Below are positions 1 to 10,668 of a DNA stretch of 64,000 nt, piece by piece; within the stretch, counting starts at the first letter, position 1, and each line of letters starts with the position of its first letter. The stretch spans positions 4,402,001-4,466,000 of the forward strand of contig NC_077225.1 of the NCBI RefSeq assembly GCF_024763615.1, written 5' to 3'. The notes under the pieces are model-generated. The model had not been told where the DNA came from. It saw only the letters and a program-made list of their open reading frames with translations, and did not search any database. The DNA is from Phlebotomus papatasi (Eukaryota; Arthropoda; Insecta; Diptera; Psychodidae). The translations under genes and the position numbers were made by a program.

Positions 1-110
1 CAAATGCGTGGCAAGCAAATATAGAAAATAAAGGATTTTTTAAACAAAAATAAGAAAAAAAGAGCAAAAGAAAAGATAGAAAATCAAAGAATTAAGAAAG
101 AAAAAAAATG

Positions 111-1495
111 TCACTGGTCAAGCCCAGTCTGGAAGTGCCTCTGGATTCCCCGTGGTGCCGTACGAGCCTCACGAGGAAGAGAGTTATATAGTGAAACTTC
201 CCTGACGAATAACGTTTTATAAAATGTGTCCTGCTCCGCCCTTGGCACAATGAACCCCCGAACCCTCGCCGAACCCCCCTCATCAAAAGGGAAGCCAGGT
301 ATTCCGGGGATCCCGTCGATATTAGGCGGTGCAGGTAAACAAGGGCACGCATCTGAAGGAAGGATGGCAAGTCGCATCCGACAAACACGTCCCTATGCGG
401 AGTAATATGATCACGGGGACCCAGAGCACAAATGTACCTTATGCAGTTATTAAAGGCAACTATCAGTCTATGGATCGTCTCACTATCCGCCAAAAAGAAC
501 AGCTCAGCTCCATAAGAGAAAAAAGGGAGAAGCAGCGCTCGTGAGAGGAGCAGGCGAGTGCCATAGGGGGTGATGTCCCGGTAGCGTCGAAGGGTATATA
601 GGGAGTAATTAACTTTACAGCAAATTGAAGTAGCATGATCAGACCAAGACAGTGTTTTATTAAAAACAATCCTAGGGTTTTTCACCTGATCAGCATATGG
701 AATGATTTGTCCGTGAAGGACTAAGGGATAGTAAGGAATGGTGGAAGGTCTTTTAGAAATGATCAAGGCTTGTGATTTTTTAGGATTCAAGAGAAGTCCG
801 TTGGTGGACGACCAGTGCTCAATTTTAGACAGATTTAAATTCAGAAGTTCAAAGGCTTGTGAGGGGTTTGAGGGATCACCCTCGACATAAATCTGCAGGT
901 CATCCGCATAAAGGTGATACGAACACCCCTGTAGTACAGATGGGAGGTCATTAATGAAAAGCGAAAAGATTAAAGGACCCAAGATAGAACCTTGTCCAAC
1001 TCCTTTATTTAAGGCAAGAGGCGAAGATGTCTGGTCAACAAGTTTGACAAATTGGAAACGTTCACTGAAGTAGGAATGGATGAGAGAGACAGCAGAAGAA
1101 GAGAAATTAAAAAATTTAAATAGCTTAAAGCAATGCAAATCATGGGGAATGCTGTCGAACGCCTTAGTAAAGTCAAGCAAGACCAATAGCACAAAGCGGC
1201 TTCGATCAAGAGCCTCAGAAATGTCATGATTGACTTTCAAAAGAGCGGAAATAGTGCCGTGACCACTGCGGGAGCCTGACTAAAAGGGACTGAGCAACTT
1301 ATTGTTCGATAAATGCAAGGCAATTTGTTCATGGAGGAGGAATTCAAAAGATTTGGAAAGAGAGGGGAGAAGACTAATAGGTCTGAAGACTGAAACTGAG
1401 GCAGGGTTTGAGATCTTGGGGATTGGAATAACTATGGCAGTTTTCCATAAATTCGAAAAGGTGGAGGTGGTAATGATGTGATTAAAAGCATCAGT
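111..1495 (-). pseudogene. Non-LTR retrotransposon (LINE) reverse transcriptase, 5'-truncated and broken
   Basis: On the minus strand this encodes the reverse transcriptase of a jockey/CR1-like LINE. Visible motifs in order are FRPISLLPSLSKSFE (RT block 1), FTKAFDSIPHD, GVGQGSILGPLIFSLFINDL and the catalytic YADD, followed by the thumb and the C-terminal tail ending in NSLPREA. The frame is broken at least twice: a TAG at 1280-1282 where related enzymes have a glutamine before SG, and a frameshift near 200-230, after which the correct C-terminus continues in another frame to a stop at 111. Nothing upstream of the RT (endonuclease, ORF1) is present; the homology ends near 1480-1500, where a DUF4806-like frame begins on the opposite strand. 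It is therefore a dead 5'-truncated copy. No poly(A) tail is obvious past position 111, only A/T-rich sequence. The clade assignment is a family-level inference. Confidence 0.9.
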
Positions 1496-2274
1496 ACAGT
1501 AAAAACTTCGAGTCCTACAACATCTAATTGTGAGGCCTCTGTGATTTCTGCACTTTGTGCTACTACAACAGAATCTTCGACAACTCTCAAATCTGCGATC
1601 TCTATTGCTTCTGTGCCATTTAAAAACTCTGCGGATGCAAACATAGTGAACACTGCAAGTTCTACGACTACAACCTCTTCCGATATTAACGATAAGACTG
1701 TCATGCTGGATATCCAAAAACCTCTATCAGACATCAAGAAGGACGTCGTTTACATTAAGAGATCAATCGCTCGTCAAAACATGGACATAAGCAAAGCATT
1801 CAAAGAAACATTTATAGAATGCTGCCGATCGCCAGCTCTGAGGAATTAGAAGAGTTCGACAACGATCACCCTAAGTTGGACTACTATGAGGCTTTTGTAA
1901 GTAGAAAAATAATATGTTCCAATTTTTATTCGATACCAAAGACAAATTTCCTCTCATTTCAGGCTAGTGTGATTAGAAACAACCTCAGACTGAAAGATTT
2001 TGTTGCAAACCGAGTTCTGATGGAAATGAACTTGAAAGGAACCCATACAGAGAAAGCCATACAGAATTTCAATTTTTTCAAGATTTGGAAAGGTATACAC
2101 ATTTTTATTACTAGGCTTTGTCTTTATATCTAACCAGTTCTTTTTTAATCAGAAACATCTGGAATGTCAATAGAAGTATTTGAAGATCAGATCAGGAAGC
2201 AGATAAAGCTGGCGAAAAATCGAGTCTACGTAGCACAGAACAAAGGGAAAATGCAATATATGGACCGAGAATAA
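1478..2274 (+). pseudogene. DUF4806-like protein, three exons, 5' end lost and frameshifted
   Basis: The frame starts with a Ser/Thr-rich stretch (1478 to about 1720), then a charged helical segment (DIKKDVVYIKRSIARQ). After a one-base shift near 1818 it continues as LPIASSEELEEFDND, which fits the start of the DUF4806 domain found in many uncharacterised insect proteins. Two short introns with good GT/AG borders are visible: 1897-1962 (GTAAGT, phase 0) and 2093-2152 (GTATAC, phase 1). The last exon, 2153-2274, ends in a TAA. The 5' end is lost at the junction with the LINE fragment. The role of DUF4806 is unknown; the domain is common in multicopy, possibly transposon-associated families. 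Related exons occur at 39557 and perhaps 42038. The frameshift may be a real lesion or a sequence error. Confidence 0.6.
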
Positions 2275-3275
2275 TTTCATCCAGATCCAGAGTACTAGCA
2301 AAGACTTTTCTCGTTCCAAATATTTAATAAATTCATTTTTCAAGAAATCATTAAAAATGTTAAGGCTGTAATCTGTAAAGTAATTTTTGCATACCCTTTA
2401 TTTGATGTCATAATGTCTCTTAGAATCTGGCAAATAATTTATATGAATTTCAGGTTCCAAGATAAGTTAAAATAATCTTATTGTCATGTCAGAAATTTTC
2501 ATTTTTTTCTATTCTATAAATTTAAAATAAAATGTGATTCATTCTGAAAACGAAATGGTTTTACTATAATTTTGAGAAATCAACTTAAGAAGTAGGTTAG
2601 AAAAAGCTGTTAATTAAGTACATTTAATTAAGTACTTATTAAGTACTTAATGGAAGGTACTTAACATGTTTTTCAATAATGTGCTTAATTAAAGACTTTG
2701 ACAAAGGCCTTATTTAATTACTTAGCGTTAATGCTGAGCCATTCCAATTTAGTTTCGCTAGTCGCCACAAAGCTCTTACGGTTGTCTCATTTTCATATAT
2801 TTTTTAAGTAGTTTAATGTTCTAGAACTCCTTAAAATTAAGTACTTGGTCTAAGAACTTACTAAGTACTTAATAAGTACGTAATGTGTCAGCCGGGTAGT
2901 GGATACTATCAGATAATTGTCAAATTTGTCATATATTCACCATACATGTCACTTGAGGTACTTAAAGGATCAAAAACTTTCAGTTGTTAGAGGCCAAAAG
3001 AGCTTTTTGCCTCCAACAGTGTTGCTTTTCAGTGGAAAAGAAAACTTTTCCACCGAAATTTGATTGTAAAACGATGCTTTCTATTTAGTCCGGTTATGTC
3101 CTGATGCTTTTATCTCAAAATGGCATTCGTTAGTGTTCTTGGGTCATCGTCGCATAAAAACTAAAACTTATTGCAAAAAAGGCTTTTAACAGTTTAATCA
3201 ATATGACATGTTATACGCTATTTGAAAGTTTTAAAGTTATTTTTTTGCACAAGAATGAATAAAAGATCTTGTTTT
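2275..3275. other. A/T-rich stretch without a gene
   Basis: No coding frame, RNA gene or transposon protein is visible. It contains the small palindromic repeat listed at 2610-2887. The remainder, from about 2890 to 3275, is plain A/T-rich sequence. Confidence 0.5.
2610..2887. repeat. Small inverted-repeat (MITE-like) element built on AAGTACTTA
   Basis: The left end reads TTAATTAAGTAC followed by repeated ATTAAGTACTTA words. The right end contains the same words in inverted order (ACTAAGTACTTAATAAGTAC). The two ends pair over roughly 40 bases. No target duplication could be fixed because the flanks are A/T-rich. Confidence 0.5.
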
Positions 3276-3642
3276 CACTTGATTTTACTCGAAAAAATTA
3301 ATTTTGAAACTTTGAAATAGCAAATATCATAGTCGCATCCCGAAAGGCATCGATAATGGCGGGAGCGATATTCCAAATCATCCGTTTTCACTTTTTCCAG
3401 CAATATATATTGAACATCGGGCATTTCGAGACAATGTTTGCAAAATATTATCACAAGGGAAGTACTCGAGTCATCAAATTCAGAAAAATCTGAGGCTTTG
3501 CTCAACTACGCATAAAGGCATCAAATTAAACGTGGTATATTCAAAAAGTGCGAAATCGGGTTAATTTTTTTTTTTAATTCCCCAAAGTTGAAAATGACAC
3601 CTTACGCAGCACATAATAAAGAAAATTCGTATGGGACTGCAT

Positions 3643-3714
3643 GCGGCGCTGGCTCAGCGGTAGCGCACCGGGCGTTCAACGGGAGTGCCGCGGGTTCGAT
3701 CCCCTGGCTCCGTC
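3643..3714 (+). tRNA. tRNA-like sequence (pseudo-tRNA or SINE head), left arm of palindrome
   Basis: The 72 nt fit the tRNA layout 7+2+15+1+17+5+17+7+1. The A box TGGCTCAGCGG and B box GGTTCGATCCC match the Pol III consensus. The acceptor strands GCGGCGC and GCTCCGT pair with one wobble and one mismatch. The D stem has one mismatch. The anticodon stem does not pair (CCGGG against CGGGA) and position 33 is not T, so I do not assign an anticodon. Best read as a tRNA-derived pseudogene that might still be transcribed by Pol III. Confidence 0.5.
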
Positions 3715-4581
3715 TGCTTTTTTTTTCCTTTTGATATCTTTTTTTTTTCAATTAAAAATTCTATTCTTTATTAAGTAGTATTATTGTAGTGTAAATTGCT
3801 TATCTAGAGTGCTGAAATAAAATCCTCAACAAATTTTTAAAAGCGATGAAAGTGCATCCCATAATTTATCAAATAATCAATTTACTAGTAGAAAAATAAA
3901 AAAAAAACCTGTATGTACTTACAATCAGCTATCTGAGGATCGTTGTAAATATTATTTAAAGTTTTTATTGTAATTTTATAAAAGATTAGAAAGGTCGAAG
4001 ATCCAAACCAATTTTTTTGGAAAAATTTATTTGGAAACCTGTGCTCAAATAAATGTTTAAGGCACACTTGTAATCCATATGCTCTCGTTGTGGTACTTTC
4101 TGTTTTAATCATTACCGAAATCCACAATACACGAATTAGTTTTTTTTTAACTAATTAGTGAATATGGATTTCAGTAAAGAAATTATTAAAACAGAGAATG
4201 CAATCACAATGTGCACATCGAATGAAAGATATACTTTCACAATCAGTTTGAGTGCAGGTTTCCAAATGAATTTTTCCAAAAAAATTGGTTTGGGTCTTCG
4301 ACCTTTCTAATCTTTTATAAAATTTCAATAAAAACTTTAAATAATATTTACAACGATCCTCAGATAGCTGATTGTAAGTACATACAGGTTTTTTTTTTAT
4401 TTTTCTACTAGTAAATTGATTATTTGATAAATTATGGGATGCACTTTCATCGCTTTTAAAAATTTGTTGGGGATTTTATTTCAGCACTCTAGATAAGCAA
4501 TTTACACTACAATAATACTACTTAATAAAGAATAGAATTTTTAATTGAAAAAAAAAGATATCAAAAGGAAAAAAAAAAGCA

Positions 4582-4653
4582 GACGGAGCAAGGGGATCGA
4601 ACCCGCGGCACTCCCGTTGAACGCCCGGTGCGCTACCGCTGAGCCAGCGCCGC
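4582..4653 (-). tRNA. tRNA-like sequence, right arm of palindrome
   Basis: This is the inverted partner of the copy at 3643-3714, almost identical, with one change just 3' of the B box (CCCTTGC against CCCTGGC). The A and B boxes are intact and the anticodon stem is likewise unpaired. The two tRNA-like units are transcribed towards each other, so read-through RNA from either would fold on the other arm. Confidence 0.5.
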
Positions 4654-6706
4654 ATGCAGTCCCATACGAATTTTCTTTATTATGTGCTGCGTAAGGTGTC
4701 ATTTTCAACTTTGGGGAATTAAAAAAAAAAATTAACCCGATTTCGCACTTTTTGAACATACCACGTTTAATTTGATGCCTTTATGCGTAGTTGAGCAAAG
4801 CCTCAAATTTTTCTGAATTTGATGACTCGAGTACTTCCCTTGTCAGAGCCCGTGTGGTGTGTAAGAGAGCGTTGTATGTTTCTATAAGTGGTAAGACATC
4901 CAGTCTGTTCCATATTTTTTCACTCTTCCAAGCACATCGCAAATTTTTCCAGGAAATCCAGACTTTCAGAATCCTGTGATATTACTGGTCTCGCCCACTC
5001 ATCCCGGTATCGTACTGCTTTGAATTGAGAATTCACATTAACAATCGTCCACAACTTTCGGATAATTTAAAGAAAAGATGCTGTTTCTGGGTATTCTTCT
5101 TGTATTGCTGCGATTGTGTTTATATGAAAAATACTGTCGGCTAAAATAACTTTTTGGCGTTTAGTTCTGTTGTTCAGTTCTAATGTTTGGAAGTTTAGTT
5201 TGTGAGATTTTTTGACTGGATTGCTCATTTCTGACACAAACATGTCCCTTATATCCTCCACCTTTGCTTGTTGTACCTCATGCGTCTCGAAATCTGGATA
5301 ATTAAATGTGCTGTTCTTTGCATTGAACCAGTTATTTCTTATATTTTTAAAGAGATGCACTGTGTCGAAGAAAAGAAAAAAAATTACCAGGAAGATGAGG
5401 GTTATCAAAAAATATTCGTTGTCTGGAGAAAAGGATTTGTGCATTTTGTACGGTGATTATCTATTATAATGCAGACCACTTCCAACTCCAAATCCTTCTG
5501 CACCATTTCCAGTATTTGTACAGTTTTTGTGAACAAATCCTCCCCAGTGAAAATTTTTGTTGGATGGATATTTATTATTTCCTTAAAATCTCCAAACACA
5601 GATTTTATCATGAAACACTGTACTGTCTTGGCGGTTTCATTGGCATCGTCTTCCGCCGTTCTCGTTACCCTGGATCCCTTGTACACTAACGCTTCCTTGA
5701 TGTATAGTCCATCAATGAAAAGCGCAACTTTTTTTCCCTCTCCTCAAGAGAGCTTGAATTATTCCTCAAGTACGAAATATTTTCCTCCTTGTCAACTGAA
5801 ACGTTTAGAGACGCAGACAAACTCTGAAGATATGTTGGATGAGGAAGAATTGAGAACTTCCGAAGACTTCTATACCCTGATGGAGAATTTGTAAACATTG
5901 TGAAACTAAACAGCAGTCGCGATGCGGTATTTTGGCTTTTTTAAGTGAGTTCTGCAATTGATTTCTCAAGAAAGAAATCAAAGAGATATCATCGAAAAAT
6001 ATTTCTTGCTACTCTAAGATCTTTAATGTCTATACTGCATTCGAAATTTGTATTTCGGGGCGAATTTCGGCATCAGTCATCTGAGTGAAGTTGTTCAGTA
6101 TATTTTGAAATTGAGACCACTGAGATTTTCATTGATTTGGTCATACATCCTACTTTAGTAATATTCTTTTTAACCTCACTTTCCAAATCAAAGACTTTCA
6201 CAGCCGTATCTAGTTCCAGTATAATTCTTGTTTTAAAGATAATACCCTGAACCTCATCTGGTTGCAGTATGTAGAAGATTATCTTTGTGTCAATCTCATA
6301 CACCCGATACATTTTTAAATCATATTTCTTCTGGTAGTTGTTTTTAAAAGTTTCGAAAAGAGTTACTAAATCTTTCTGAAACGCTTGCCTTTTCAGCGTC
6401 TCATTTACAGCTTCTTTCTTCTTTTATAGATTTAAGCGGCGAGGTTTATGATGTATTTGTTTTATGGCTTCACTTCCTTTGAATTTCGAAGGAACTGCAC
6501 ACTTAGCCAAACTCAACTTTCCCAATCCTCTCAGTGGAATTATATGGATTTTCTTGAAGTGAAGAGAGCAAATTTTTAATGATGAACTCAGACTTCACGA
6601 GCCTTGTTTATTTTTAATTGCCTTAATCCATTCTTCCTTCAAAGCGACAGTTTTTAACGCAGCATGAACCTGGCATAGCCTTAAAAGTAATATAAATAAA
6701 AAATAA

Positions 6707-9697
6707 TTAAATTGTCGTGCCATGACGTCGATTGTAGGCAGTTGCCATACTCTCATTGCGTCCCATCGGTTCCTCAGGTTGATCTTTAAGAAGATCAACA
6801 ATTGCCCTTGCCCTTCTAGAGTAGATAATTTCTGCAGGTGACTTGCTATCCGTACAATTTTCATTGGTAGTGAATCGATAACTCGCCAGGAATCGCTGTA
6901 AAGCCTCATCCACTGGAGCTGACTTTTGTTTCTCCAAAGATCGTTTCAGGGTGTCCACCAGGCGTTCACACTGACCGTTGCTGGCGGGAGAGTATGGTGC
7001 TGTCCTCAAATGTTGAATGCCATGCCTCTTGCAGAATTTCGCAAACTCCTCGTTCACGAATTGAGTTCCGTTGTCGCTGACAAGAGTTTCTGCAAGGCCG
7101 TGACGAGCAAAAATCTCTGTGAGTTTCGAGATCGTCTGGGATGTAGTTGTAGTCGTCACTTTGAATATCTCTGGCCATTTTGAGAAAGCATCTATGACCA
7201 GGAGATAGTGGGCATTCTTGTACTTCGCGTAATCGATGTGTACGCGCTGCCAGGGTCGCGTCGATAATGGCCAGGACGCGAGATGTGTCTTGACAGGGGA
7301 TTTGGCTGTGGTGGCGCAATTGGTGAATTTTTGAACTTACATCTTGATGTCTTCATCAATGTTTGGCCATTAAACGTATCCACGAGCAAATGGTTTCATA
7401 CGACTCATTCCAGGGTGTGCCTCGTGGAGTTGGTTCAAGATTTTTGGGCGAAGTCTCTCTGGCACCACCAACCTATTACTGTAAAAGACACATCCTTTGA
7501 TTAGGGCGAGAGAACCGCGAATCTTATAAAATTTTGCTACTTCCCTGGACTTTATTGTGGCGGCAGAAGATGGCCAACCTCCTGTGATGAACTTGCTCAC
7601 ATCCTGGAGCGTGGTGAACAATTCCATAGCCTTCTTGACCATTTTGAGATCCACAGGAAGATGCTGGAGAGCATCTTGAATCACCAGATCATCTTCTTGC
7701 TCTTCCATCGAGATTTGGGCAATAATGATCTCATCATCCTGAGGTGGCTGATTGGAAATCAGCCGGGAGAGCACGTCTGCATTTTGAAACGAATTTGTGG
7801 AGGTGAATTTAATCTCGAAATCATAACCCAGCAGGGTTAAAGCCCATCTCTTCAGCCTGTATGCCGTGTGGACAGGAACGCCCTTCTTACTTCCAAAGAT
7901 GGAAACTAACGGTTTGTGGTCAGTAAGAAGCGTAAAGCGACGTCCATAGATAAATCGGTGAAGCTTCTTAACGGCAAACACGATCCCTAGACCCTCTTTC
8001 TCAATTTGGCTGTATCTTGTCTCAGTCTCCGTCAATCTCCGTGATGCATGCTAGAATGCTTTGAGAGATCCGTCCGGAAATTGGTGGTATGCCACACAAC
8101 CAATGGCATAAGAGGAAGCATCGGAAGCGACGTGAATTGGATATTTGGGGGTGAAGTGCATGAGCAGTAACTCGGAGCCCAGAATTTTCTTGAATTTCTG
8201 GAATGATCGAGCATTCTTCTTGAGAGGGTTATCGAGTGGTGTCCTAAGATCGCTCATAGACGGGACAAATTTGCCCCAAAATTGCAGAGCACCCAAGTAG
8301 CTTCGCAGTTCTTGTACATTCCTTGAGGCGGGCATGCGCCGGATGGCATCCGTTTTGGCGGGATCAGGGCGGAGGCCATCTTTATCTGCAATGATTCCAA
8401 GAAACTTGATAGAAGGGACAAAAAACTTACACTTCTCAAGTTTCACGCGGAAGTTGTACTCCTGCAGTCGCTCGAAAACAGCCTTGAGGGTTGAGTAATG
8501 TTCTCCTGGAGTCTCACTGGCAATGCATATATCGTCAAAGTATAATATAACGTCGGGGATTCCGTGGAGCATCCTTTCCACGATCTCCTGGAAGATCCCG
8601 GGTGCACTACGAATGCCAGGTGGAAGACGGTTGAAATGGAAAAGTCCTCGTGGTGTGTTGAGAGTCAGAAGTTTCCGGGAATCCTCATCAACCGGGATTT
8701 GCAGATAAGCATCTGACAAATCAATGTGGCTAAAGAGGAACGATGAGCCAGTTTGGTGAAGAGGCTGTCCGGATCCGGAATGGGGTGGTTGTTGGCCTCG
8801 ACCGCTTCATTCAGTTCTGTGGAATAGTCTCCACAGATTCGAATATTCCTGTTCGACTTCCGAGCCACCACGATGGAAGCTTCCCAAGATGAGAACTCAG
8901 TTGGAGAAATGATCTCAGAGGCCTGCAGGCGCTGGAGTTCCTCATCAATGACCTCAGTCATATGGAAAGCCACGGGACGTTTCGGTCTGAAAACTGGCAT
9001 TGCATTCGATTTTAGGTGAATTGTGGCCACAGCCTTTGTGTAGAGTCCCATTTCTGGGCTGAACACAGTCGGGAATAATCCTTGGAGTTCCCGGATTGCA
9101 GCAGCTTTGTCAATGTTCCGTTGAATTGCATTGCAATATGCGCTGAGCGCGACTTCCCAAAGATCCAGAGCATCCATCCATTCGATTCCAAAAAGATTGT
9201 CACGAGTTTTATCTGACACAAGACAACGAGCACGAATCTCTTTATCACGGAATCGAACAATAGCCTCAAATTCTCCAGCGACTTGTATTTTATTTGACTG
9301 TGCGTCCTTTACAATCAATGAGGCTGTGGAGAGCGCCGGTTTACCAATTTTCTCCCAAGTGGCACTGGAAATTACTGAAACATCAGCAGCACTGTCCAGC
9401 TGAAAGGTGAGGATGTGACCATTCACTTCAGGTGAAAGGAAACGACGTCCACGACGATGACGGGAGAAAACAGCATTTGCGCGGGCTTGTGGATTCTTCT
9501 TCTTCTTTTGTGGGAACTTCCGACTATTTTGGCTCTTCTTCTTTCCGGAAGGAGCATCGGGTGGTGGGCAGTAACCACTTTTATGCCCAATTTGCCCACA
9601 GTCGGTGCATTTTGAGTCACTATAGGAGCATTCCTTCGAAAAATGCATAGCCCCACACAAAAAACACGGACGCGGAGGGCGGTCCTTTTTTTGTGTA
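6707..9697 (-). pseudogene. Gypsy element 1 nucleocapsid, protease, reverse transcriptase, RNase H and integrase (broken)
   Basis: The minus strand encodes two zinc knuckles (CGAMHFSKEC, then CTDCGQIGHKSGYC), an aspartic protease (FQLDSAADVSVIS), reverse transcriptase with YFDD, RNase H and integrase (SDNGTQF, SNGQCERL). Lesions: a frameshift near 8700, in-frame stops near 8048 (after GSLKAF) and 7372 (after FARGYV), a further frame change around 7160-7320, and truncation after YNRRHGT, before the GPY-type C-terminal domain. These proteins would copy and integrate the element's RNA. The copy is inactive. Confidence 0.9.
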
Positions 9698-9701
9698 CTT
9701 G

Positions 9702-9805
9702 TGTAGCATAAGCATAAGCGTATGCACTTTGTAAAAACACCGATCAGTCAATAAATGTACATCGAAGAGAGTAGAAGGTTTTTAATATCGAACCTGCACA
9801 CGACA
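9702..9805 (+). repeat. 5' LTR of element 2 (104 bp)
   Basis: Starts TGTAGCATAAGC and ends CACACGACA; identical to 16099-16202. It contains an AATAAA near position 9750. It is unusually short for a gypsy-class LTR, and I see no clear TATA box, so promoter elements may lie downstream, as in other TATA-less insect retrotransposons (inference). Confidence 0.95.
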
Positions 9806-9823
9806 TGGCGATCGTGACTGCTG
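9806..9823 (+). promoter_or_regulatory. Primer-binding site of element 2
   Basis: TGGCGATCGTGACTG follows the LTR directly. It resembles the tRNA-Arg type primer-binding sites of mdg1/412-like elements, from memory of that family; the tRNA itself was not checked. Confidence 0.7.
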
Positions 9824-9892
9824 ATATTTATTAGTGAAAAGTTGTTTGTGAAAAAAAAAACTATTAAAGTAATGAAAGGACAATTGTGAAAT

Positions 9893-10036
9893 ATGGCAGA
9901 AGGATATCCAGCCCCACCACCAGACTTATTCGAATTGATGCTGACTGGCTTAGGAATCCTGTTATCGGTGACTCTAGCACTTTGCGTGATAGCCACAATA
10001 ATCTTAAAGTGCATCAAACATTTCTCAAAGAATTAG
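9893..10036 (+). CDS. Small leader ORF A of element 2, predicted 47-residue single-pass membrane protein
   Basis: Starts at an ATG 87 bases after the LTR and ends at a TAG. The first 15 residues are Pro-rich and acidic (MAEGYPAPPPDLFEL). Residues 16-38 form one continuous hydrophobic segment with no charged residue (GILLSVTLALCVIATIIL). The tail is short and basic with a cysteine (KCIKHFSKN). By the positive-inside rule the C-terminus would be cytosolic. I know of no named family. It lies upstream of gag on the genomic RNA, 20 bases before ORF B. It could be a chance frame, but the clean topology and the neighbouring membrane frame argue for a real product, perhaps viroporin-like (speculative). 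Confidence 0.5.
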   Translation: MAEGYPAPPPDLFELMLTGLGILLSVTLALCVIATIILKCIKHFSKN

Positions 10037-10056
10037 AGATCTCTGCAAACTACAAA

Positions 10057-10317
10057 ATGGGTGGTAGTGAGTCGAAAGAAGAAGTAATCATAACCCAGGC
10101 TACAAGCGGGGATGCTACCAGTTCACATAGTTCAACCCAGGATGAAATCATCTCCCGAAAAGACATCATGGTGATTATGATTGCAGTGACCCTAACGTTT
10201 TTGATACAATACATCTACAGGAGATGCATAACTCGTCTGGAAGGAAAAGTTAAGAAGCAAATCATCATCCAATCACTAAGGAAAAGTGTTGAGGACGTAG
10301 CCGACAGCCCAGTTTGA
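10057..10317 (+). CDS. Small leader ORF B of element 2, predicted 86-residue protein with N-myristoylation motif and membrane segment
   Basis: The ATG at 10057 gives MGGSESKEE. Glycine at position 2 and serine at position 6 match the N-myristoylation consensus. A Ser/Thr-rich stretch follows, then a hydrophobic segment at about residues 37-51 (DIMVIMIAVTLTFLIQYI), then a basic tail (YRRC, GKVKKQ). The frame is open further upstream to about 9886, but an ATG there would overlap ORF A, so I prefer the 10057 start. The overall plan resembles small membrane-bound accessory proteins of retroviruses only in layout; no homology is claimed. It sits between ORF A and gag and would need re-initiation, leaky scanning or splicing for translation of gag. 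Confidence 0.5.
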   Translation: MGGSESKEEVIITQATSGDATSSHSSTQDEIISRKDIMVIMIAVTLTFLIQYIYRRCITRLEGKVKKQIIIQSLRKSVEDVADSPV

Positions 10318-10668
10318 GTTCATCGCTGGTTACCACACAAAGTCCAGAAGTCCAGAGTCCAAAAATTGCCAACAAGGAAAATTGCAACAAATCAACTTGA
10401 GTTCATCAGAGTTCAGCGCAGGGAATTAAGAGTGCTGAGCAACAATATTACATTCGTCATCGCAGAGGTGTTGACAACCCGTCTACCAGAAACTGAAACG
10501 CTGATTCGACCATGTGAGCTGAGCACCAATTTATTTACTGGAAAATGCTGAGCATACAAACTAATTGTTTATGTTGAGTGAGTAAGAAATATAGGTTAAT
10601 GAAGTAGGTCAAGAATAATTAGGTCATAGAGAGAATAATAATATAAATTTTAATATATTGAGTTATTA
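10318..10668 (+). other. Element 2 leader between ORF B and gag
   Basis: No ATG-initiated frame of note. A TTG-started frame of 61 codons (10366-10551) is open but has no other support. The stretch repeats the phrase TTGAGTTCATC twice (about 10315 and 10397). It may be untranslated leader, packaging signal or intron. Confidence 0.4.

Larger units (their letters stand above)
3454..4842. mobile_element. 1.39-kb near-perfect palindromic (foldback) element inside the P-element gene
   Basis: The left arm, 3454 to about 4140, is repeated in reverse complement from about 4150 to 4842, with scattered substitutions and a more divergent centre around 4140-4260. The outer ends read CAAGGGAAGTACTCGAG and CTCGAGTACTTCCCTTG. 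The trinucleotide TCA lies immediately outside both ends (3451-3453 and 4843-4845), as expected for a 3-bp target duplication. Each arm carries a tRNA-like sequence. There is no transposase, so it is non-autonomous. A 3-bp duplication and CA ends would suit a CACTA-like superfamily, but the match is too weak to name it. Confidence 0.85.
3276..6676 (-). pseudogene. P-element/THAP-type transposase, degenerate and interrupted
   Basis: Read on the minus strand, a THAP zinc finger starts at an ATG at 6674-6676 (MPGSCCVKNC). It continues after a frame change with a CSLHF segment and an AVPSKF segment near 6480-6570. The transposase core follows in pieces: 5898-5686 (YRSLRKFSILPHP), 5686-5405 (MIKSVFGDFKEI) and 5444-5067, which carries VHLFKNIRNNW, a hallmark of P-element and THAP9 transposases. 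The C-terminal part lies at 5066-4843 and resumes at 3453-3276 (QYILLEKVKTDDLE, then YRCLSG). Frameshifts separate most pieces, and the palindrome at 3454-4842 splits the last domain; removing the palindrome plus one TCA restores the local reading frame. P-type transposases cut and paste DNA using GTP as cofactor. No terminal inverted repeats of the P element were found. The copy is non-functional. Confidence 0.8.

Noticed and set aside
3643..3714. A functional tRNA gene
   Set aside because: The anticodon stem does not pair and the T stem has only three pairs, so no anticodon can be assigned; called tRNA-like only.
10366..10551. Third leader ORF in element 2
   Set aside because: It has no ATG start and no hydrophobic or domain feature; kept as leader sequence.
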